Source of the DNA: Trachythela sp. YZ-2020
Taxonomy: Eukaryota > Cnidaria > Anthozoa > Malacalcyonacea > Clavulariidae
Assembly: GCA_016169945.1 (NCBI GenBank)
Contig: JADLSH010000395.1
Location: 1,188,501-1,252,500 of the forward strand
Length of the DNA: 64,000 nucleotides
Reading direction: 5' to 3'
The notes under the pieces were generated by a model that made no database searches, was not told the DNA's origin, and saw only the letters and a list, made by a program, of their open reading frames with translations. Within the stretch, counting starts at the first letter, position 1; the number at the start of each line of letters is the position of its first letter. The translations under genes were made by a program, and so were the position numbers. Of the stretch, positions 57,529 to 64,000 are shown in pieces.

Positions 57529-57710
57529 TGCCAGTGTGGGTAGAGTATATAAAACTACCTGAAAAATACAATAAGAACTTCGACGTTTCGAGCGAAGGCC
57601 CTCGTCTGGAAGTTAGTACCTACTAACGTCGAAGTTCTTATTGTATAAGAACGTCGAAGTTCTTATTGTATTTTTCAGGTAGTTTTACACAACAGTCAAC
57701 CGCCGTATTA
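57529..57710. repeat. Ribozyme-bearing inverted repeat (class C)
   Basis: ACTACCTGAAAAATACAATA and GAACTTCGACGTT occur at the left and in reverse complement (twice) at the right. The left part holds the hammerhead-like motif at 57576-57614. GGTGCCAGTGTGGGTAGAG at 57531 is shared with 25770, showing the same repeat family flanks the block in the acetyltransferase intron. Confidence 0.7.
57576..57614 (-). ncRNA. Hammerhead-like motif, class C (position 4 is A)
   Basis: On -: AACTTC, then CAGACGA, stem II GGGC/GCUC with CUUC loop, then GAA, ACGT, C, and GAAGTT closing stem I with AACTTC. All elements of a hammerhead are in place except that CUGANGA reads CAGACGA, as in the copy at 30906-30943. 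The four-base palindrome ACGT leaves no loop for stem III, so folding would need an RNA dimer. Confidence 0.5.
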
Positions 57711-57810
57711 AGTATACATAATACTACAATTGGAAAAAATGAGTTTTCTGGCGAATTAATCATCATGCTAATTATACTGTATATATATATATATATATAT
57801 ATAGTCAAAT

Positions 57811-57855
57811 CTGCAGACATGCATGTTTCGCCGTTCAACGGCTCGTCAGTGCAGC
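57811..57855 (-). ncRNA. Hammerhead ribozyme, class A, copy 1 (-)
   Basis: On -: stem I CUGCA; core CUGACGA; stem II GCCGU-UGA-ACGGC; core GAA; stem III palindrome ACAUGCAUGU; cleavage triplet GUC; stem I UGCAG. All invariant hammerhead positions are present. Self-cleavage would fall after the GUC. The short palindromic stem III is typical of genomic type-I hammerheads that act as dimers. Confidence 0.9.
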
Positions 57856-57973
57856 TTGTAACGCAGTATATATATATATATATACGTGTAGGTTTAGGTC
57901 TACGAAACGCAAAGAGTGCTCGACAACATATAGTTAGAGCAAATTATAGATTTTCGCTTACCTCAAAACTTGT

Positions 57974-58093
57974 CTGCAACAGGCTGTTTCATCTGTAAAA
58001 GAATCATCAGGCAGTTTTTTTGTGTTTTTTCAGGCAAAAACTGCCTGATGATTCTTTTACAGATGAAACAGCCTGTTGCAGACAAGTTTTGAG
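57974..58093. repeat. Perfect palindrome with class B hammerhead-like arms, copy 1
   Basis: 57962-58014 (from CTCAAAACTTGTCTGC) is the exact reverse complement of 58041-58093. Each arm (- 57974-58014, + 58041-58081) reads CTGC, CTGATGA, a 13-base segment with a weak 3-bp stem, GAA, ACAGCCTGT, T, GCAG: hammerhead order with an intact core, GUU as cleavage triplet and CTGC/GCAG as stem I, but a U-U mismatch at the base of stem II. Copies recur at 59035-59142 and 60105-60352. Confidence 0.5.
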
Positions 58094-58308
58094 GTAAGCG
58101 AAAATCTATATATATATATATATATAGGGTGTCTACTAGCGTAATGCAAAGCTCACTTCCCTTGTGGTCGTTTGAGCAATCTGGCTCCGTGACACTTTGT
58201 GCATGTCCATAGATGCGTTTATGTCACCGTGTTGTACCACATGCGCTTGGTGAGAGTAAGCTCATGTGTATAAATACGGTGGTCATCTCGTGTATAGACG
58301 TATACCAA

Positions 58309-58353
58309 GCTGCACTGACGAGGCGTTGGACGCCGAAACATGCATGTCTGCAG
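58309..58353 (+). ncRNA. Hammerhead ribozyme, class A, + copy 1
   Basis: CTGCA, CTGACGA, stem II GGCGT-TGG-ACGCC, GAA, ACATGCATGT, C, TGCAG. Compared with the - copies the second base pair of stem II is G-C instead of C-G, a compensatory change that preserves the helix, and the loop is TGG instead of TGA. It ends a diverged monomer (about 58120-58353) oriented head-to-head with the - monomers. Confidence 0.92.
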
Positions 58354-58389
58354 ATTGTACTATATATATATACATATATATAGTCAAAT

Positions 58390-58434
58390 CTGCAGACATG
58401 CATGTTTCGCCGTTCAACGGCTCGTCAGTGCAGC
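58390..58434 (-). ncRNA. Hammerhead ribozyme, class A, - copy 2
   Basis: Identical 45 bases to the copy at 57811. Lies 37 bp from the + ribozyme, separated by a TA-rich spacer. Confidence 0.92.
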
Positions 58435-58654
58435 TTGTAACGCAGACTTCGTATTTATACACCATACTCTTGCCCTCACCAAGCGCATGTGGTACAATAC
58501 TCAGACACGTGCGCATCCAGACATGCGTGAAGTGTCTTGGGGCCAGAGTGCTCAAACGACCACAAGGAAGTGAGCTTTTACATTATAGCTTATTAGCCAC
58601 CAATTAACCTCACAGAGTGCTCAACAACACAAGTGAAGGAGCATATAGTCAAAT

Positions 58655-58699
58655 CTGCAGACATGCATGTTTCGCCGTTCAACGGCTCGTCAGTGCAGC
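58655..58699 (-). ncRNA. Hammerhead ribozyme, class A, - copy 3
   Basis: Identical core. The distance to copy 2 is 265 bp and to copy 4 is 283 bp, so transcripts would be cut into monomers of those lengths. Confidence 0.92.
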
Positions 58700-58937
58700 T
58701 TGTAACGCAGTCTAGATGCGAGTGACTTCGTATTTATACACCATACTCTTGCCCTCACCAAGCGCATGTGGTACAATACTCAGACACATGCGCATCCAGA
58801 CATGCGTGAAGTGTCTTGGGGCCAGAGTGCTCAAACGACCACAAGGGAAGTGAGCTTTTTGCATTATAGCTTATTAGCCACCAATTAACCTCACAGAGTG
58901 CTCAACAACACAAGTGAAGGAGCATATATAGTCAAAT

Positions 58938-58982
58938 CTGCAGACATGCATGTTTCGCCGTTCAACGGCTCGTCAGTGCAGC
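58938..58982 (-). ncRNA. Hammerhead ribozyme, class A, - copy 4
   Basis: Identical core; first ribozyme met by a - strand transcript of the left 1.07-kb block. Confidence 0.92.
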
Positions 58983-59034
58983 TTGTATATACATATATAT
59001 ATATATATAGATTTTCGCTTACCTCAAAACTTGT

Positions 59035-59142
59035 CTGCAACAGGCTGTTTCATCTGTAAAAGAATCATCAGGCAGTTTTTTTGTGTTTTTTCAGGCAAAA
59101 ACTGCCTGATGATTCTTTTACAGATGAAACAGCCTGTTGCAG
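59035..59142. repeat. Palindrome with class B arms, copy 2
   Basis: Same palindrome as 57974-58093: arms 59035-59075 (-) and 59102-59142 (+), identical in the hammerhead-like segment. Confidence 0.5.
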
Positions 59143-59375
59143 ACAAGTTTTGAGGTAAGCGAAAATCTATATATATATATATATATATATATGGGTGTCT
59201 ACTAGCGATAATGCAAAGCTCACTTCCCTTGTGGTCGTTTGAGCACTCTGGCTCCGTGACACTTTGTGCATGTCCATAGATGCGTTTATGTCACCGTGTT
59301 GTACCACATGCGCTTGGTGAGAGTAAGCTCATGTGTATAAATACGGTGGTCATCTCGTGTATAGACGTATACCAA

Positions 59376-59420
59376 GCTGCACTGACGAGGCGTTGGACGC
59401 CGAAACATGCATGTCTGCAG
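59376..59420 (+). ncRNA. Hammerhead ribozyme, class A, + copy 2
   Basis: Same as 58309-58353, with the same covarying stem II. Confidence 0.92.
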
Positions 59421-59456
59421 ATTGTACTATATATATATACATATATATAGTCAAAT

Positions 59457-59501
59457 CTGCAGACATGCATGTTTCGCCGTTCAACGGCTCGTCAGTGCAG
59501 C
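59457..59501 (-). ncRNA. Hammerhead ribozyme, class A, - copy 5
   Basis: Duplicate of the copy at 58390; core unchanged. Confidence 0.92.
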
Positions 59502-59724
59502 TTGTAACGCAGACTTCGTATTTATACACCATACTCTTGCCCTCACCAAGCGCATGTGGTACAATACTCAGACACATGCGCATCCAGACATGCGTGAAGT
59601 GTCTTGGGGCCAGAGTGCTCAAACGACCACAAGGGAAGTGAGCTTTTACATTATAGCTTATTAGCCACCAATTAACCTCACAGAGTGCTCAACAACACAA
59701 GTGAAGGAGCATATATAGTCAAAT

Positions 59725-59769
59725 CTGCAGACATGCATGTTTCGCCGTTCAACGGCTCGTCAGTGCAGC
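59725..59769 (-). ncRNA. Hammerhead ribozyme, class A, - copy 6
   Basis: Duplicate of the copy at 58655; 268 bp from copy 5, 283 bp from copy 7. Confidence 0.92.
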
Positions 59770-60007
59770 TTGTAACGCAGTCTAGATGCGAGTGACTTCG
59801 TATTTATACACCATACTCTTGCCCTCACCAAGCGCATGTGGTACAATACTCAGACACATGCGCATCCAGACATGCGTGAAGTGTCTTGGGGCCAGAGTGC
59901 TCAAACGACCACAAGGGAAGTGAGCTTTTTGCATTATAGCTTATTAGCCACCAATTAACCTCACAGAGTGCTCAACAACACAAGTGAAGGAGCATATATA
60001 GTCAAAT

Positions 60008-60052
60008 CTGCAGACATGCATGTTTCGCCGTTCAACGGCTCGTCAGTGCAGC
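60008..60052 (-). ncRNA. Hammerhead ribozyme, class A, - copy 7
   Basis: Duplicate of the copy at 58938; core unchanged. Confidence 0.92.
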
Positions 60053-60104
60053 TTGTATATACATATATATATATATATAGATTTTCGCTTACCTCAAAAC
60101 TTGT

Positions 60105-60352
60105 CTGCAACAGGCTGTTTCATCTGTAAAAGAATCATCAGGCAGTTTACAAGTATCGAAAGAAATGACCGTGTGGGTGTGTGGGAGACAATGTGTGCAT
60201 ACATGGCTTTGTTTGCGTTGTTTACGCGATGCATGCACACATTGTCTCCCACACACACCCCACGCCCCGGCAGGAAGCATATAAGCGGTCATTTCTTTCG
60301 ATACTTGTAAACTGCCTGATGATTCTTTTACAGATGAAACAGCCTGTTGCAG
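60105..60352. repeat. Palindrome with class B arms, copy 3, with a different hairpin at its centre
   Basis: Arms 60105-60145 (-) and 60312-60352 (+) match the other copies, but the short loop is replaced by a ~165-bp inverted repeat (TTACAAGTATCGAAAGAAAT ... complement) holding TGTGGGAGACAATGTGTGCA. The sequence outside (60370-60440, TTTGCTCTAACTATATGTTG) is the reverse complement of 57883-57950, so the entire cluster is bracketed by an outer inverted repeat. Confidence 0.75.
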
Positions 60353-60599
60353 ACAAGTTTTGAGGTAAGCGAAAATCTATAATTTGCTCTAACTATATGT
60401 TGTCGAGCACTCTTTGCGTTTCGTAGACCTAAACCTACACGTATATATATATATATGTATAGGAATACGAGGCAATCACTTTTTCTCTAGAACTCAAAGA
60501 TGGATGGAAGAGACGTACTCGGGAAGAGGGGGAGTACCAAATTGTGTACTCCAGTGATGATTTTCTCAATAGTCATTGTGAAGCCCACATCCCTCCGAG

Positions 60600-61580
60600 G
60601 GCAAATAAACGTGTCACCAGCAAAAAATCTCTTGGTTTTATCATGAACGATCAATTAAAGTGGGGTATGCACATTGACGCACAATGTAAAAAAATCTCAA
60701 AAAATATTGCATGATTAAGAAGAGCTAAGTCCTTTGTTCCTTTACATATTCTAATCAAAATGTACAATGCTCTAGTATTTCCTCACCTGACATATTGCTC
60801 AACAATATGGAGTGATGGATCTAATTCCATTCTTAACAAACTTTCTAAATTACAAAGAAGAGCAGCTCGAGTTATCACAGGACAATCATACGAGGTTCGT
60901 TCAGTGAGCTCCATATATATATATATCTGGAGTGAGAACTTACGTCCAAAAAGTGAAGCCAAAGATGGCGGAAATTGACGTCCAGTGCCAATCCCTTTCT
61001 ATTGTTTTCGACCGCGCGGTTTGCAAAAGCCGGCAAGGAGTGTGCCGAAATTTCGTGTTTTTACTCCGATTTAAACAATAACATCATGATTTTATGAACT
61101 AGTAACTTGATTAGCGATGCGATCTGTTAGAAAAAATTAGCTGGATAAAATGATACGAAAACTGTTTATGACCTTCATGAGTTTGGACGTCAATTGCCGC
61201 CATCTTGGCTTCACTTGGCCTATTGGCCGAACATTAGAAGTTCTTACTCCAGCTATATATGGAGCTCACTGGGTTAGTTCCACTCAAATACTAGAAAGTC
61301 TCAATTGGATGCCAATTGAAGACATTTTAAAGTAGATAGAAAACCATCATGACGTTTAAAAGCTTTAACTAACAGACTACCTGATTATGTGCAGAATTTC
61401 TTCACGAAATGTGAAAATAGTAATTATTCTCTAAGGAGTAATAATGTTAAACTATCTTTACCTAAACCAATAACTAACTTTCTTAAAAGAAGTTTCTCTT
61501 ATAGAGCAGCACAAGGGCGGAACGAATTATCGAATGAAGTAACTAATAATTGTCTTTACCCTATTTTAAACGGCGTTTAA
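60600..61580 (+). mobile_element. LINE RT C-terminus fragment on +, split by a hAT-like MITE
   Basis: On +: SKKSLGFIMNDQLKWGMHID, then YNALVFPHLTYCSTIW and LQRRAARVITGQSYEV up to 60901; after the MITE the frame resumes with STQILESLNWMPIE and, following stops, YSLRSNNVKLSLPKP, ending at 61578-61580. Only the RT thumb/C-terminal region is left. Stops occur within it. Confidence 0.85.
60902..61271. mobile_element. hAT-like MITE, copy 2, complete
   Basis: Ends CAGTGAGCTCCATATAT and complement, TA-rich next to the termini, then CTGGAGTGAGAACTT arms. Flanks GGTTCGTT (60894-60901) and GGTTAGTT (61272-61279) differ by one base, consistent with an 8-bp duplication. Nearly identical inside to 51845-52176. 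Confidence 0.88.
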
Positions 61581-61669
61581 CCCTTGCACAATAATGTATA
61601 ATGCATTTCCGAAATTAATGGACTGTGTAATAATTATGTGCTGTAATTAATTAGTAAACAAGTATAGTT

Positions 61670-61800
61670 AACATTAACATTAACATTAACATTAACATTA
61701 ACATTAACATTAACATTAACATTAACATTAACATTAACATTAACATTAACATTAACATTAACATTAACATTAACATTAACATTAACATTAACATTAACAT
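61670..61800. repeat. (ATTAAC)n hexanucleotide array
   Basis: About 21 perfect tandem copies. It stands downstream of the 3' end of the - strand LINE remnant (61801-63700), the place where L2/CR1 LINEs carry a short tandem tail. Confidence 0.95.
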
Positions 61801-63702
61801 AATTAAATTTATATTGGGCATGTTAGCATGCAGATATGTTCATATGCGCATCACATAAAAATCTAAAATTTAAATTACAGTTACTATATTATAATTATAA
61901 AAAGTGAACTTTAATTGTGAACTCCCACTTGTAGACAATCGATGTTAACCTTTTCCAGCTGTTGCCTTGTGCCAATGATCATAAACTCAGTTTTCGCAGG
62001 ATTAAGCTTAAGTTTTTGAGAGAGTATCCACTGATGTACCTCAGCAATACAAGTTTCCATTGCTCGAACAGCATTGGCTTCATCCAACATAGTTCCGGGT
62101 TTAAAAGATAAATACAGTTGAGTATCATCAGCAAAGCAATGCGCGTTAGGTAAATGAGATTCGATAATTTTGAACAACCTGCTTGTATATAGGATGAAAA
62201 GCAGTGGTCCCAAACATGATCCCTGTGGGACACCAAAACTCAGATCAAATTTTTTAGAGCAGAGACCATCAATTACAACTTTTTGAGACCTGCCTGAAAG
62301 ATAGGAAGAAAACCAAGAAGGCATTGTTCCAGAAATTCCAAAGTCCTCCTGTAGTCGCTTAAGAAGAATACTGTGGTCGACCGTGTCAAAGGCAGCGCTG
62401 AGATCCAATAGAACAAGTAATGTAACCTTTTGGTTGTTCATATTCATTAAAATATCATTTTTTACTTTTAATAGCGCCGTCTCTGTACTGTGATATTTCC
62501 GATAACTGGATTGACAAAGAGGAAACAAATCATTTGAAACTAGATAAGAGTGGATTTGGTTGAAAACAGCTTTTTCGGTCAACTTTGACACAAATTGTAA
62601 ATTACTAATAGGCCTAAAATTTTCGAAAGCTAAATCCAGGCCAAACTTCTTCAGTAACGGAATTATTAAAGCTTCCTTCCATTCATTAGGAAATATTCCT
62701 GATGACAAACAGTTATTAATAATAGATGTTAACACTGGTAGCAACTCATCCAAACATTCCTTTACCATACTTTACCATACTAGGATCCAAGGAGCAAGAT
62801 TTTGTGTTTGACTCTAGAACAAGGTGCTTGACAGCTTCCATCTCCAAAGGTTCAAATTTCTCCAATGATGACACACATGGGTCACTAAGATTACTATAGG
62901 TACAATCATCTACACAAGTCAATTCCGCACGTAGGTTTGTAATCTTCCTTATAAAGAATGATCCCATATCGTCAACAAAGCTTGTCATATTACAGTTAGG
63001 TGGGAGATCCATCTCGTTACTCTGATTAAAAAGTTTCCTTGTAATTGAAAATAATTTCCTTTGGTTACCAGAGTTCTCACTAATTAAGTTACTATAGATT
63101 ATTTGCCCTCTTACGAATGCCATTAGTAAACCAAGGAACCCAAGGTCCTAACAACTGCAGATCTAACTCGAAGGGGTGCATGTCTGTCAAGAATTCTCTC
63201 TAGTGTGGTATTATAACTATGAGTTAGTTCATCAAGTTCCTCAGGAGGTTGCTGACACAAGTCAGACAAACGTAGGTCTTCTTTACATAATTCCGTATTG
63301 ATACTCTTGAGTTTACGATATGACATCTTCTTCCAGAGATAGCTAGGCTTGGTTACATTTAGATCACATAAAATAGTAGAATGGTCAGACAAAAAACAAT
63401 CAGACACAGGCAAGCATTCAATAATGTTATCCATCTTACGTGTAATAATCAGATCCAGCGTGTGACCAGCTACCTGCGTGGCCGAATGTACATGCTGCTC
63501 AAGATTCAAGAATCAAGTAGGTCGATCTAAAAATGCTGAAACATGGAGATCCATAGAATTATCGACATGAAAATTGAAGTCACCAGTGATTAAGATGGGC
63601 TCCAAACACAATATTAATGATTCCACATAAGTAGCAAATTCATTAAGAAATGTATTCACACACGAAGAAGGAGGTCTATACACAACAGCTAATCGCTGTT
63701 AA
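61801..63702 (-). mobile_element. 5'-truncated L2-type LINE (endonuclease end and RT)
   Basis: On -: endonuclease scraps (ILITGDFNFH near 63590; HTLDLIITRK and LSDHSTILCDL in 63509-63123), connector (63123-62746), then a 285-aa RT palm (62768-61911) with LPVLTSIINNCLSSGIFPNE, FRPISNLQFV, LLDLSAAFDTVDH, FGVPQGSCLGPLLF and CFADDTQLYL, all key residues present. The RT C-terminus is absent. 5' truncation at about 63702. Confidence 0.88.
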
Positions 63703-64000
63703 TGTGTTTTTGATATTATATAGCACGGGCCTTTGAAAAACAGATTATTTTATTAAAGATTAAATCACTCCTAAAAAGTGTACGAGACTTTTGGACTTTC
63801 GAAAGTTCGGGAATTTTATAGTTGGACTCTTTGGAAATTTGCAAGACTTTTTGTACAAAATCTTCGATACTTGATAAACAATACGAGAAATACTCGTACT
63901 ATGGAGTAGGGCTGAGCAGTTGTCAGAAGCATATTTTAGATCAGGATAATATTACATGAAGTAGAACATATGTTTATGAGCCAGAATACACTCATACTTG
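63703..64000. other. Right-edge sequence, nothing recognised
   Basis: AT-rich, with repeated CTTTTGGACTTTCG-like words. No gene or element identified. Confidence 0.5.

Larger units (their letters stand above)
58130..60092. repeat. Tandem higher-order repeat of about 1.07 kb containing retrozyme-like monomers
   Basis: Everything from the palindrome through one + monomer and three - hammerheads is duplicated: positions 58309, 58390, 58655 and 58938 recur at 59376, 59457, 59725 and 60008 (offsets 1067-1070). The copies differ by only a few bases. Monomer bodies share TATTTATACACCATACTCTT, CCAAGCGCATGTGGTACAA and CAGAGTGCTCAACAACACAA. AT-dinucleotide runs mark the junctions. No protein is encoded. 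Confidence 0.9.

Noticed and set aside
57960..60400. Repeated open frames (up to 113 aa) rich in Tyr-Ile
   Set aside because: They arise from TA dinucleotide runs and the ribozyme repeats and exist on both strands; not genes.
60380..60440. Sequence with CTACGAAACGC as a fourth ribozyme class
   Set aside because: No CUGANGA box at the correct position on either strand.
61670..61800. Hexanucleotide array as a telomere
   Set aside because: ATTAAC is not a known metazoan telomere unit, and it lies internally at a LINE 3' end.

Overview
The window is eukaryotic, repeat-saturated and AT-rich, and looks like the genome of a marine invertebrate, most likely a cnidarian. This is inferred from compact host exons with GT..AG introns, L2/CR1-type LINEs with 2A motifs, and dense nests of hAT, Tigger, Harbinger, TTAA-target and Mutator-like elements. 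No species can be named from the sequence alone.

Host genes. Three can be read through their splice sites. (1) The last two exons of an FBXO4-like F-box gene lie on + (613-2440). (2) A complete-looking delta3,5-delta2,4-dienoyl-CoA isomerase gene (ech1) lies on - in seven exons (18884 down to 3421); it has all three catalytic acidic residues and a C-terminal SKL peroxisomal signal. Its 12.9-kb intron is filled with Harbinger, LINE and Mutator-like insertions. It is convergent with fbxo4. (3) A four-exon GNAT acetyltransferase gene of arylalkylamine N-acetyltransferase type lies on - (33147 down to 25504, 217 aa). Its last intron holds a four-level nest: a TTAA MITE inside a LINE inside a 5-kb long-TIR element inside a ribozyme-bearing repeat.

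Mobile elements. From left to right: a Harbinger remnant (6.3-7.9 kb), broken LINEs (7.9-12.7 kb), a 2.96-kb element with a perfect 9-bp target duplication (13.3-16.2 kb), several MITEs and minisatellites (18-25 kb), the nested 25.8-30.9 kb block, a 3.3-kb TTAA element (33.9-37.2 kb), a triple nest in a minisatellite (39.8-40.9 kb), a 3.2-kb hAT element with a perfect 8-bp duplication (41.4-44.6 kb), a 3.2-kb Tigger/pogo element carrying a decayed transposase and a divergent HIRAN-like passenger gene (44.8-47.9 kb), an apparently intact 1112-aa LINE ORF with an N-terminal 2A motif (48.1-51.5 kb), a second 2A-bearing LINE whose reverse transcriptase is split exactly at its YVDD box by a MITE (52.2-55.9 kb), and more LINE remnants (60.6-63.7 kb).

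The most remarkable region is 57.5-60.45 kb. It holds nine copies of a canonical type-I hammerhead ribozyme, seven on - and two on +. Same-strand copies lie 265-283 bp apart inside a duplicated ~1.07-kb block. The + and - versions differ by a compensatory base-pair change in stem II, and stem III is a perfect palindrome. This is the architecture expected of a metazoan retrozyme (a small non-coding retroelement replicating through circular RNA). Two further hammerhead-like motif classes lie in the same cluster, and one of them recurs beside the acetyltransferase exons.
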